64,000 nucleotides of DNA. Source: Solimonas marina. Its GTDB lineage: Bacteria > Pseudomonadota > Gammaproteobacteria > Nevskiales > Nevskiaceae. Shown in pieces: positions 1-8,051 of this stretch. The notes beneath the pieces are model-generated. The model was not told where the DNA came from and ran no database searches. It saw only the letters and a list, made by a program, of their open reading frames with translations. Within the stretch, counting starts at the first letter, position 1. Every line of letters starts with the position of its first letter. Position numbers and translations under genes: made by a program. Where the stretch lies: assembly GCF_012241385.1 (NCBI RefSeq), contig NZ_JAAVXB010000001.1, forward strand, positions 310,001-374,000, read 5' to 3'.

Positions 1-761
1 TAACGCTTCAGATGCGCGGCATCCCAGCCGTAACCGTCGCCATGCGTCGAGACGTTCGACGTCGGATGTGCGCCACCGCGCGCGGCGACGACGCCGCTGA
101 CGAGGTTGCGCTCGAACGGATTGCACTTGGCGTCGGTCTCGTCGCTGTCGAGGCGGTCGACGAGTTCCTCGCAACTGACGTAGCAGCGCTGCGCGGCGCG
201 CGCGAACTGCTCGTCGAAGAACGGGTCGGGCGCGTACAGCCGCGTATTGCCGAGACGGTCGGCCTTGTGCACGTGCAGCAGTGCGACGTCGAGCGGGATC
301 GCCGGCATCGCCAGCAGCACCTCGCCGTCTTCATACGGCGAGGTGACGGTGCGCAGCTGCGGCATGATCTTGCTTGGCTGATCGGTCGCCAGGCCGATGC
401 GCGTCGGCAGGAACGGCAGCCGCATCGCCGCCGCGCGCAGGCCCCAGTGCAGTTGCCCTTCGTCGAGTTCCATCGCCTCGATCTGGCGCGCCTCGCGGGC
501 CTTGCGGAAGAACGGTTCGAGCGGGATGAAATCGAGCGAGACGAAGCCGTAGATCAGCTTCTTCACTTTGCCGGCCGCGCACAGCATGCCCATGTCGGTG
601 CCGCCGTAGCCGACGACGGTCAGATCCTTGAGATCCGAGCGCAGGATTTCGCGGACGATCGCCATCGGCTTGCGCCGCGGCCCCCAGCCGCCGATGCCGA
701 TCGTCATGCCGTCACGCAACTGCGCGACGACCTCGGCCACCGTCATTTCCTTGTTCAGCAC
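1..761 (-). CDS. ipdA: Steroid ring-degradation CoA-transferase-like hydrolase, alpha subunit IpdA (3' end cut by window)
   Basis: The protein follows the IpdA pattern: an early TIGIGGWGPRRKP stretch (about residues 20-32), then VVGYGGTDMGMLCAAGKVKK and YGFVSLD. IpdA pairs with IpdB. The pair belongs to the class I CoA-transferase fold but hydrolytically opens the last steroid ring (COCHEA-CoA) in cholesterol and bile acid catabolism. I chose the GTG at 761 because GGAGG lies 7 nt upstream; an in-frame ATG at 779 is less well placed. The reading frame is open to the window edge, about 253 codons, so the C terminus and any ipdB lie outside. The gene follows hsaC on the same strand after about 100 nt, so the two are probably co-transcribed. 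The assignment rests on remembered similarity to mycobacterial IpdA; another CoA transferase A subunit is the alternative. Confidence 0.85.
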   Translation of the reverse strand, partial: MLNKEMTVAEVVAQLRDGMTIGIGGWGPRRKPMAIVREILRSDLKDLTVVGYGGTDMGMLCAAGKVKKLIYGFVSLDFIPLEPFFRKAREARQIEAMELDEGQLHWGLRAAAMRLPFLPTRIGLATDQPSKIMPQLRTVTSPYEDGEVLLAMPAIPLDVALLHVHKADRLGNTRLYAPDPFFDEQFARAAQRCYVSCEELVDRLDSDETDAKCNPFERNLVSGVVAARGGAHPTSNVSTHGDGYGWDAAHLKR

Positions 762-861
762 GGGGCAGCCTCCATGCATGCACGACACGGACGAGCAGTG
801 CGACGCGCATCCACGTTCTGTCTATTTGCGAAATCTGCGTAATCTGCGGTTAAAGCGCTTT

Positions 862-1749
862 TCACTGGAACCCCACCGAGAAGTCGTGGCCCCAGATCGA
901 CACCTGCGAGGTCTGCGTCGTCTCCCAGACGCCGGGCTCGACGCTGATGCCGCCGTAGCCGTATTCGAGCGCGAAGTTGCCGGGCGTCATCATGTAGAAC
1001 GAGGTCATGCGGTCGTTCTCGTGCTCGCCGAGCGTCGCCATCAGCTTCACGCCTTCGGCCTTGAGCCGGTCGTACGCGCGACCAACGTCTGTGAGCCGGT
1101 CCACCTCAACCATCACGTGCACGCAACCCGCCGGGTTCGGCATCTCGGCCAGCGCCAGGCTGTGATGCCGGCCCGACGCCGCATGCAGAAAGTAGATGCG
1201 AATGTTCGGCGCATCCGGCGCCGGCTTGAAGTTGAAGACGTCCGACAGGCCCATGCCCAGCGTGTCGTGGAACAGCTTCAGCGTCGGCTCGAAAGGGATC
1301 GCCGGCAACACGGTGTGGCCCATGCCCTGCGCGCCGGTCTTGAAGCCGTGCACGCCGATCGGTGAGACGAACGGTGTGCTGCCGCCGGTATCGCCGCAGA
1401 CCAGCTCGTGGCGGTTGCCGGCCGGATCGGTGAAGAACGCGATGCGCTCGACCTTGCGGCTCGCCGCCAGGGCCGCGTCGCCCGGCGTCACCTCGATGCC
1501 GGCGCCGCGCAGCTCGGCGATCGTCACGTCGAGTGCGGAGCCGTCCGGCAATTGCCAACCGGACGCGAAATAGCGATCGGCGTCGCCGTCGACGACGAGG
1601 ATGCGAAAGTCGCGCGCGTCCATCTTCAGGCCGAGCCCGTCGTCGGTCGCAACCGCCTGCATGCCGAGCATGCGCTCACCGAACACGCGCCATTTTTCCC
1701 GGTCGCGGGTCTCGGCCACGATGTAGGCCAATGCCTCGATTTTCAACAT
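862..1749 (-). CDS. hsaC: 3,4-DHSA 4,5-dioxygenase (extradiol meta-cleavage enzyme HsaC/TesB type)
   Basis: A 295-residue two-domain vicinal-oxygen-chelate protein, the usual length for type I extradiol dioxygenases. The Fe(II) ligands can be placed by family pattern as His145 (GMGHTV), His211 (CVHVMVEV) and Glu262 (FALEYG). The catalytic His196 lies in RHHSLAL and Tyr252 in SFYMMTP. In steroid catabolism this cytoplasmic enzyme cleaves the catecholic A ring formed from the 9,10-seco steroid. The ATG at 1749 gives the standard N terminus MLKIEALAYIV; the frame stays open further upstream but that extension does not look like the family. The neighbours ipdA, fadD3 and hydroxysteroid dehydrogenase support a steroid rather than biphenyl substrate. 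Transcription probably starts in the divergent spacer 1750-1954. Confidence 0.88.
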   Translation of the reverse strand: MLKIEALAYIVAETRDREKWRVFGERMLGMQAVATDDGLGLKMDARDFRILVVDGDADRYFASGWQLPDGSALDVTIAELRGAGIEVTPGDAALAASRKVERIAFFTDPAGNRHELVCGDTGGSTPFVSPIGVHGFKTGAQGMGHTVLPAIPFEPTLKLFHDTLGMGLSDVFNFKPAPDAPNIRIYFLHAASGRHHSLALAEMPNPAGCVHVMVEVDRLTDVGRAYDRLKAEGVKLMATLGEHENDRMTSFYMMTPGNFALEYGYGGISVEPGVWETTQTSQVSIWGHDFSVGFQ

Positions 1750-1954
1750 GATGAATGCTTTCCGCCGTCGTACTGGTCGTCGTGCGGAAATTATCGAGAT
1801 GCCCCTGCGCGGCAGCTTCACCCGATGGGATGAGCCGGGCTCACCGAAACCGCCGTCTACGCTCATCCCATTGGACGAAGCTCGCGCGGCCGCGATCGAA
1901 ATAATGCTGGAGCGATCCGCGCATCCTGCGCGTCACCGACGGTGCCACGGCCGC
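1750..1954. promoter_or_regulatory. Divergent promoter/operator region of the steroid cluster
   Basis: A 205-bp spacer separates hsaC (minus) from the flavoprotein gene (plus). It holds a perfect 13-bp palindrome, TGAGCCGGGCTCA, at 1831-1843. Overlapping its left edge is a second inverted repeat, ATGGGATGAG at 1825-1834 matched by CTCATCCCAT at 1862-1871. A regulator binding here could control both operons at once. No regulator gene is visible next to it in this window, so its identity is unknown. The core promoters were not resolved. Confidence 0.55.
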
Positions 1955-3667
1955 ATGTCCAAAGCCCCTCACTCCGAAGCCGGCGGCAATCTGCCCATCG
2001 ACGCGCCGCTGCACGCCGATGCGCAGACCGCGTGGGCGCTCGAATGCGATGTGCTGGTGGTCGGTTACGGCGCGGCCGGTGCCAGCGCCGCGATCGCCGC
2101 CGCCGAAGCCGGGGCGCAGACCCTGATCGTCGAGCGCTTCGACGGCGGCGGCGCCACTGCCAAGAGCGGCGGCATCGTCTATGCGGGCGGCGGCACGCGC
2201 CAGCAACGCCTGGCCGGCTACGACGATACGGCCGAGGCGATGTATCGCTATCTGCGCATCGAATGCGGTCTGGCCGACGGCGATGGCGCGGTCGGCGACG
2301 CGACGCTGCGCCGTTTCTGCGACGACAGCACGGCGATGATCGAGTGGCTGGAAAGCATCGGCGTGAACTTCGATTCCGATCCGCAGTATCTGCGCACGCA
2401 GCCGAAGACCTCGTACCCGCGCGACGGCATTTATCTTTACTACTCCGGCAACGAAGCGGTGAAGGAATACGCGGCGGTCGCCGCGCCGGCGCCGCGCGGC
2501 CATCGCGTGCGCGGCAGCTTCCTGTCCGGACGCACACTGTTCGAAACGCTGCGCGCGCGCGTCGACGCGCTCGGTGTGCGCACGCTACGACAGAGCGCCG
2601 TGCGCCGCCTCGTGGTCAATGCCGACGGCGCGGTCGTCGGCGCCGAGCTGCAGCGTCTGCGGCCGGATTCGCCGGCGGCCAAGCGTCACGCCAGACTGAT
2701 GCGCCGCGCCGAGGCGCTGCACAACGTCGCGCCGGGCTGGGCCGATCGCCTGCGCGCGCAAGCGCTGGCGATCGAGAGCGCCGAAGGCGAACGTGTGCTG
2801 GTTCGCGCGCGCGGCGGCGTCATCCTCAGCGCCGGCGGCTTCATCTTCAATCGCGCGATGGTCGCCGAGCATGCCGCGAAGTTCGCGATGACCATGCGCC
2901 TCGGCGCCACCGGCTGCGACGGCAGCGGCATTCGCCTGGGTCTATCGGTCGGCGGCGCCGCGGCGCGCCTCGACAAGGTTTCGGCCTGGCGCTTCATCAA
3001 TCCGCCCAGCGTCTGGCCGCAGGGCATCGTCGTCGACGCGCAGGGGCAGCGCTTCTGCAACGAGCAGGTCTACGGCGCCAAGCTCGGCGTCGCGATGTGC
3101 GAAGGGCACGGTGGCCGTGCCTGGCTGATCGTCGACAAACGCCTGCGCCGCGCGGCGATCCGCGAAGCATTGTTCGGCCGGCTGTGGGCGTTCCAGAGCA
3201 TTCCGGCGCTGATCCTGATGCTGTTCGCGCCGCGCGCACGCAGCGCGGCGGCATTGGCGGCGCGCATCGGCATGCCCGGCGAGGCGCTGACGCGCAGCCT
3301 GACCGATTACAACAACGGCGTGCGCCGCGGCGACGACGTGCTCGGCAAGAGCCCGGCGTTCAGCGCTGAACTGACGCAGCCGCCGTACTACGCGCTCGAT
3401 GTGTCCGCGCACAGCAAGACCTTCCCGTGCCCGGCGATCACGCTCGGCGGCTTGCGCGTCAACGAGGACAGCGGCGCGGTCCGCGACGACGCCGGCGGCG
3501 ACATCGCCGGCCTCTACGCGGCTGGGCGCACGGCGATCGGCATCGCCTCGAATCACTACATCAGCGGCTTGTCGCTCGCCGACTGCCTGTGGTCCGGCCG
3601 TCGCGCCGGCCGCGCCGCTGCGCAGCACCGCCATCACAACGAAGATCGAGAGGAGCAGGCAGCATGA
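1955..3667 (+). CDS. FAD-dependent 3-ketosteroid-dehydrogenase-like flavoprotein
   Basis: About 570 residues from the ATG at 1955. The N terminus has the dinucleotide-binding pattern VLVVGYGAAGASAAIAAA followed by an acidic ribose-binding end (IVERFDGGG). The C terminus has the second FAD-contact block GLYAAGRTAIGIASNHY. This is the fumarate reductase / 3-oxosteroid dehydrogenase superfamily, which introduces or removes double bonds next to carbonyls in steroid rings. The C-terminal SNHYISGLSLADCLWSGRRAG differs from the classical Delta1-dehydrogenase ending, so a Delta4 or another ring position is possible. The frame is open back to 1748, but that extension crosses the palindromic spacer and reads as non-coding. 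The stop overlaps the next gene by 4 nt (ATGA). Confidence 0.75.
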   Translation: MSKAPHSEAGGNLPIDAPLHADAQTAWALECDVLVVGYGAAGASAAIAAAEAGAQTLIVERFDGGGATAKSGGIVYAGGGTRQQRLAGYDDTAEAMYRYLRIECGLADGDGAVGDATLRRFCDDSTAMIEWLESIGVNFDSDPQYLRTQPKTSYPRDGIYLYYSGNEAVKEYAAVAAPAPRGHRVRGSFLSGRTLFETLRARVDALGVRTLRQSAVRRLVVNADGAVVGAELQRLRPDSPAAKRHARLMRRAEALHNVAPGWADRLRAQALAIESAEGERVLVRARGGVILSAGGFIFNRAMVAEHAAKFAMTMRLGATGCDGSGIRLGLSVGGAAARLDKVSAWRFINPPSVWPQGIVVDAQGQRFCNEQVYGAKLGVAMCEGHGGRAWLIVDKRLRRAAIREALFGRLWAFQSIPALILMLFAPRARSAAALAARIGMPGEALTRSLTDYNNGVRRGDDVLGKSPAFSAELTQPPYYALDVSAHSKTFPCPAITLGGLRVNEDSGAVRDDAGGDIAGLYAAGRTAIGIASNHYISGLSLADCLWSGRRAGRAAAQHRHHNEDREEQAA

Positions 3668-4434
3668 CAGGACGGGTCTCGGGCAAGGTCGCGATCATCA
3701 CCGGCGCCGCCAGCGGCGTCGGCAAGGAAGACGCGCTGCTGCTGGCGCGCGAGGGCGCGCGCGTGGTGCTGACCGACATCAACGAAGACGACGGCCGCGC
3801 GCTGGCGGCGCAGATCGGCGATGCCGCGCTGTTCGTCCGTCACGACATTTCGTCGGAGGACGACTGGAAGCAGGTCATCAAGACCACGCAGGACACGTTC
3901 GGCGGCGTCGACATCCTCGTCAACAATGCCGCGATCCTCGCGCAGGGCACGATCGAGTCGACGACGCTGGCACTGTGGCAGAAGATCCAGAAGATCAATT
4001 CCGACGGCTATTTCCTCGGCTGCCACTACGGCCTCGAAGCGATGAAATCGCGGCCGAGCGGCTCCATCGTCAACATGTCGTCGATGGCCGGCATCGGCGG
4101 TCAGTCGTCGTTCTGCGCGTACAGCGCGTCGAAGGCGGCGGTCGCCGGCCTGACGCGCAGCGTCGCCGCGCACTGCCGCGCGCAGCTGTACAAGATCCGC
4201 TGCAACTCGATTCATCCGGACGGCATCGCCACGCCGATGGTCTTCAACCTGCACAAGGACAAAAGCGCCGGCCCCGGCTATATCCGCGAGAAGGATCCGA
4301 AGCAGTTGCAGGCGCGCTTCGCGCAGCCGCAGGACATCGCCAATCTGGTGTTGTTCCTCGCCTGCGACGAATCGAAGTTCATCAACGGCGCCGAGATGCG
4401 CATCGACAACGGGTATCTCATGTGGGCGGATTGA
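3664..4434 (+). CDS. Hydroxysteroid dehydrogenase-like short-chain dehydrogenase (3beta/17beta-HSD type)
   Basis: A 256-residue classical SDR. The cofactor motif is TGAASGVGKE, followed by an Asp after beta2 (LTDINEDD) that favours NAD. NNAAIL and the catalytic Ser-Tyr-Lys (MSSMAG, then YSASKAA) are present. The stretch NSIHPDGIATPM closely resembles the Comamonas 3beta/17beta-hydroxysteroid dehydrogenase signature SIHPDGIYTPM. It probably interconverts steroid hydroxyl and keto groups in the cytoplasm. It overlaps the upstream flavoprotein stop by 4 nt and has AGGAG shortly before the ATG, so translation is likely coupled. An alternative is an SDR acting on a late C/D-ring CoA intermediate. 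Confidence 0.8.
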   Translation: MTGRVSGKVAIITGAASGVGKEDALLLAREGARVVLTDINEDDGRALAAQIGDAALFVRHDISSEDDWKQVIKTTQDTFGGVDILVNNAAILAQGTIESTTLALWQKIQKINSDGYFLGCHYGLEAMKSRPSGSIVNMSSMAGIGGQSSFCAYSASKAAVAGLTRSVAAHCRAQLYKIRCNSIHPDGIATPMVFNLHKDKSAGPGYIREKDPKQLQARFAQPQDIANLVLFLACDESKFINGAEMRIDNGYLMWAD

Positions 4435-4456
4435 GCGCCGTGCGCTCAATCCGCGC

Positions 4457-4505
4457 CTGTACGTCCTGTACAAGCCCGGGCCGTCCGTGGCCCGGACATT
4501 CAAAT
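4457..4505. repeat. Double-hairpin intergenic repeat, copy 1 (GTCC-loop family)
   Basis: Two adjacent hairpins: TGTAC-GTCCT-GTACA at 4458-4472, then CCGGGCC-GTCCGT-GGCCCGG at 4476-4495, followed by ATTCAAAT. It lies between the SDR stop and fadD3. A second copy with the same layout but a different, still paired second stem is at 56293-56341. See findings for the link to the REP palindromes around the RAYT gene. Confidence 0.7.
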
Positions 4506-4524
4506 TGCAGCATTTCGCCCCTGC

Positions 4525-6120
4525 ATGCCGAAGATGATTGAAACCGCACCACAGGCCTTCGCAGCGGCGGTCGCGCGGTATCGCGAGCGCACCGCCGTGG
4601 TCGCCGAGAATGGCGCAACGCTGACTTATGCCGCGCTCGATGCCTTGCGCCGCCAAGCGGCCAAAGCGCTGATCGCGCTCGGCGTGCAGCACGGCGAGCG
4701 CATCGCGATCTGGGCGCCGAACAGCGTCGAGTGGGTCGTCGCCGGCCTCGCGACGCAGGCGATCGGCGCAGCCATCGTGCCGATCAACACGCGCATGCGC
4801 GGCAATGAAGCGGCCTATGTGCTGCAACGTAGCGGTGCGCGCCTGCTGTTTTCGGTCGGCCGCTTTCTCGGCCAGCACTATCCGACGTTGGTCGCCCCGC
4901 AACGACCGGACACACTGGCGCAGATCGTCGTCGTCGAACATGCCGAGGCCGGCGATCTCGACTGGAACGCGTTCCTCGCGCACGGCGAGTCCATAGCCGA
5001 CGCGACGCTGGACGCCCGCATCGCCGCGGTCGGGCCCGATGACACCCTCGACATCCTGTTCACGTCCGGCACCACCGGTCTGCCGAAGGGCGTGGTCACC
5101 ACGCACGCGCAGAACCTGCGCGCGATTCGTGCGTGGTCGGCCTGCGTCGAACTGAGCGCCGACGACCGCTACCTGATCGTCAATCCGTTCTTTCATTCGT
5201 TCGGCTACAAGGTCGGCTGGCTGGCCGGTCTGATCGCCGGCGCCACAGTGCTGCCGCACGCGGTGTTCGACGCGCGCGCGATCCTGCAACGCATCGAGGC
5301 CGAACGCATTTCGGTGCTGCCAGGCCCGCCGACGCTGTTCATCAGCCTGCTCGATGATCCGCAGCGCGCGCAAACCGATCTGTCGTCGCTGCGCGCGACG
5401 ATCACCGGCGCAGCAACGATCGCGCCGGCGTTGATCGAACGCATTCGTCGTGACCTGGGCTTTCGCATCGTGCTGACCGGCTACGGGCTGACCGAGACCT
5501 GCGGCATCGCGACGCTGTGCAATGCGCACGACGCCGCCGAGACCATCGCGCTGACGTCCGGCAAGGCGATTCCCGGCATCGAGCTGCGCTGCGTCGACGC
5601 CGACGGGCAAGCGGTCGCCACCGGCGAATCGGGCGAGATCGTGATTCGCGGCTACAACGTCATGCAGGGCTATCTCGACGATCCGCAGGCGACACGTGAG
5701 ACCATCGCCGCCGACGGCTGGCTGCATACCGGCGATGTCGGCCATCTCGACGCGCGCGGCTATCTGCGCATCACCGATCGCGTCAAGGACATGTACATCA
5801 GCGGCGGTTTCAACTGCTATCCGGCCGAGATCGAGCGCATGCTCGCCGCACACCCGGCGATCGCACAGAGCGCCGTGGTCGGCGTGCCCGATGCGCGCCT
5901 GGGTGAAGTCGGCAAGGCCTACGTGGTGCTGCGCCCCGGGCAGGCGCTCGATGCGCCGACGCTGATCGCGTGGTGCCGCGAGCAGATGGCCAACTACAAG
6001 GTGCCGCGCCAGGTCGCCTTCGCCGACACGCTGCCGACCAATGCGTCCGGCAAGGTCATGAAGTTCCAACTGCGCGCGCGCGCGGACGCAGCGCCAGCGC
6101 CAGCAACGCCGCCGCACTGA
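4525..6120 (+). CDS. fadD3: HIP-CoA ligase (steroid C/D-ring acyl-CoA synthetase)
   Basis: A 531-residue ANL-superfamily ligase with the AMP-binding P-loop LFTSGTTGLPKGVV, the GYGLTET motif, the hinge region TGDVGHLD and the C-terminal catalytic Lys in SGKVMKF. Several blocks match remembered mycobacterial FadD3: IWAPNSVEWVVAGLA, NPFFHSFGYK, VLPGPPT and DMYISGGFNCYPAEIE. FadD3 activates the bicyclic propanoate (HIP) left after A/B-ring removal, the entry step to C/D-ring degradation that later involves IpdAB. It is the third gene of the plus-strand steroid operon, 90 nt after the SDR. Its last 65 nt overlap the 3' end of the convergent MFS gene. A second ATG at 4534 is a possible start. Confidence 0.88.
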   Translation: MPKMIETAPQAFAAAVARYRERTAVVAENGATLTYAALDALRRQAAKALIALGVQHGERIAIWAPNSVEWVVAGLATQAIGAAIVPINTRMRGNEAAYVLQRSGARLLFSVGRFLGQHYPTLVAPQRPDTLAQIVVVEHAEAGDLDWNAFLAHGESIADATLDARIAAVGPDDTLDILFTSGTTGLPKGVVTTHAQNLRAIRAWSACVELSADDRYLIVNPFFHSFGYKVGWLAGLIAGATVLPHAVFDARAILQRIEAERISVLPGPPTLFISLLDDPQRAQTDLSSLRATITGAATIAPALIERIRRDLGFRIVLTGYGLTETCGIATLCNAHDAAETIALTSGKAIPGIELRCVDADGQAVATGESGEIVIRGYNVMQGYLDDPQATRETIAADGWLHTGDVGHLDARGYLRITDRVKDMYISGGFNCYPAEIERMLAAHPAIAQSAVVGVPDARLGEVGKAYVVLRPGQALDAPTLIAWCREQMANYKVPRQVAFADTLPTNASGKVMKFQLRARADAAPAPATPPH

Positions 6121-7279
6121 ATACCGCGCCGGCGACGAAGGTGTCGCGCGGCCCGAGCAGATCCCAGAGCAGGCCGGCGACGAGACTGGCGATCAGCGTG
6201 GCGATGCCGGCGGCAAGGTTGAAGAAGCCGAATGCGGTGCCGCGCAGCGCCGGCGGCGCGGCGTCGGCGACCAGGCGCGCGAACAAGCCCTGGGTCATGC
6301 CCATGTGCAGCCCCCACAACAGCACGCCGATCCACAGCCGTGCGCGACCGCCGCTGGCCAGCAACAGATCGGCGGCGATCAGCACCGCGATCCCGGCCGC
6401 CAGCAGCGTGCCGTGGTGGCCACGATCGGACAGCTTGCCGAACGGGTAGGCGGAGAGCATGTAGGCCGCGTTCATCGCCACCAGCACCAGCGGCACCTGC
6501 GCCGTCATCATGCCGTCCTTGCTGAGGCGCAGCACCAGAAAGCCCTCGGAGAATCGCGCCAGCGTGAACACCGCGCCGATCGCGACGATGCTCCAGTACG
6601 CCACGCCAAACTGGCGCAGGCTGGCGCCGCGCAGCGGATTGACGCGGGCCGGCCCGCCGGCCGCCGGCGGCTCGCGCAGGCCGAAGCCGAGCAGCAGCAC
6701 GGCGAGCAGACCGGGCACGATGGCGACGCCGAATACGCTGCGGATGTCGCCGGACCAGGCCAGCATCAGCACGACGCCGAGCAGCGGCCCGGCAAAGGCA
6801 CCGACGGTATCGAGCGTCTGGCGCAAACCGAAGGCCGCGCCACGCATCGCCGGCGGCGTCAGCTCGGCCACCATCGCATCGCGCGGCGCACCGCGAATGC
6901 CCTTGCCGACACGGTCGACGAGCCGCGCGGTCAACACCCAGCCGGCGCTCGACGCCAGCGCGAACAGCGGCTTCGACAGCGCGCCCAGGCCATAGCCGAT
7001 CACCGCCAGCGACTTGCGACGGCCGAGCCAGTCGGAGAAGGCCCCGGAGAAGATCTTGACGATCATGGCGGTGGCCTCACCGGCGCCTTCGATGAGGCCG
7101 AAGGTCAAGGCGCTGGCACCCAATGTGCCGACCAGGAACACCGGCAGCAGGCTGTGAATCAGCTCCGACGACACGTCCATCAACAGGCTGACGAAGCCGA
7201 GCACCCAGACGCCGGTGGGAATGCGCGATGTGCTTGCAGGAAGCGCCATGTTGGGGCCGATCTCGGAGTCCTTGTGCAC
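6056..7279 (-). CDS. MFS transporter
   Basis: About 400 residues with roughly twelve hydrophobic segments. The MFS cytoplasmic-loop signature after TM2 reads FSDWLGRRKS, and GKGIRGAPRDAM resembles the motif seen in MFS proteins of the Fsr/multidrug type. It is an inner-membrane secondary carrier; the substrate cannot be read from sequence. The start may be 7279 or the internal ATG at 7249 (MALPASTSR), which gives a more usual N-terminal length. The gene converges on fadD3 and overlaps its last 65 nt, so antisense interference between the two is possible. Steroid uptake or product export is a guess from context only. Confidence 0.8.
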   Translation of the reverse strand: MHKDSEIGPNMALPASTSRIPTGVWVLGFVSLLMDVSSELIHSLLPVFLVGTLGASALTFGLIEGAGEATAMIVKIFSGAFSDWLGRRKSLAVIGYGLGALSKPLFALASSAGWVLTARLVDRVGKGIRGAPRDAMVAELTPPAMRGAAFGLRQTLDTVGAFAGPLLGVVLMLAWSGDIRSVFGVAIVPGLLAVLLLGFGLREPPAAGGPARVNPLRGASLRQFGVAYWSIVAIGAVFTLARFSEGFLVLRLSKDGMMTAQVPLVLVAMNAAYMLSAYPFGKLSDRGHHGTLLAAGIAVLIAADLLLASGGRARLWIGVLLWGLHMGMTQGLFARLVADAAPPALRGTAFGFFNLAAGIATLIASLVAGLLWDLLGPRDTFVAGAVFSAAALLALALRPRARAVGTS

Positions 7280-7436
7280 TGCACTGTAGTCGCGCCGTCA
7301 TGTCGCAGCCAGGGCGCCTCAACCCCGAGGGCCGCACGTGGAACGCCGCGCGGCGCAGCGCGCATTGACCTTCAGCAATTTTGCCGCGCGTTACCCAGAC
7401 AATACTGCCGGCTCCCCCGCTTTCCCGGAGCCCGTG

Positions 7437-7967
7437 ATGCCGCTCGCCGATACTCTGTCCACACGTGCCGCACCGCGCAGCGTCGCGACGCCCGCACCGC
7501 TGATCGTCTGGACGCCGGAACTCAGCGTCGGCATCGACGAAATCGACGCACAGCACAAGCTGCTGGTCGATCTGCTCAACCAGCTGCATGTCGCGATTCT
7601 CACGCAGCACGGCAGCGCCGAGGCCATGCACGTACTGCACGAACTGATCGACTACACGCGCATTCACTTCGCCGTCGAGGAGAGCCTGATGCGCGTGCTC
7701 GGCTATCCGGACTACGAGGCGCACAAGGCCAGCCACGAGCAATTGCTCGAGCAGGTGCTGAACCTGCAGCGCCGGCTGATCGACGAGGGCCAGGGCATCA
7801 CCTTCGAGCTGTTGCACTTCCTCAAGCGCTGGCTGTCGGTGCACATCATGGAGACCGACCGCTCGTACACGCCGCACTTTCTCGCGCGCGGCATCCAGGC
7901 GCGCTACGAAAAGCCGTCGCTGCTGCGCCGTCTGTGGTCGCGCGCCGCGCCCGGCGCGCCCCGCTGA
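7437..7967 (+). CDS. Bacteriohemerythrin
   Basis: A 176-residue protein carrying the full non-haem di-iron hemerythrin ligand set: His in IDAQHKLL, HFAVE (HxxxE), HKASH (HxxxH) and HIMETD (HxxxxD). Bacterial hemerythrins bind O2 and serve in oxygen delivery or sensing. Start ATG 7437 is preceded by CGGAG; an open frame from 7338 adds about 33 residues that do not look like the family. The Arg/Pro-rich C-terminal tail is probably unstructured. An oxygen-binding protein near oxygenase-dependent steroid genes is suggestive, but it sits in its own unit. Confidence 0.85.
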   Translation: MPLADTLSTRAAPRSVATPAPLIVWTPELSVGIDEIDAQHKLLVDLLNQLHVAILTQHGSAEAMHVLHELIDYTRIHFAVEESLMRVLGYPDYEAHKASHEQLLEQVLNLQRRLIDEGQGITFELLHFLKRWLSVHIMETDRSYTPHFLARGIQARYEKPSLLRRLWSRAAPGAPR

Positions 7968-8051
7968 AACCGCCGCTCGGCGGCGTTCGCTCGTTCGGAC
8001 GAGGCCCGGCCCAAGCGCCTCCGGCACGCTGGGCGCTGGAGGAGAACGAGC

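Noticed and set aside
12-842. Long plus-strand frame opposite ipdA
   Set aside because: It is the Arg/Ala/His-rich complement of the ipdA frame, as is usual in high-GC DNA. The minus frame has clear family motifs.
1748-1954. 69-residue N-terminal extension of the flavoprotein frame
   Set aside because: It overlaps the divergent hsaC start and the palindromic operator candidate and has no family resemblance, so the start at 1955 is preferred.
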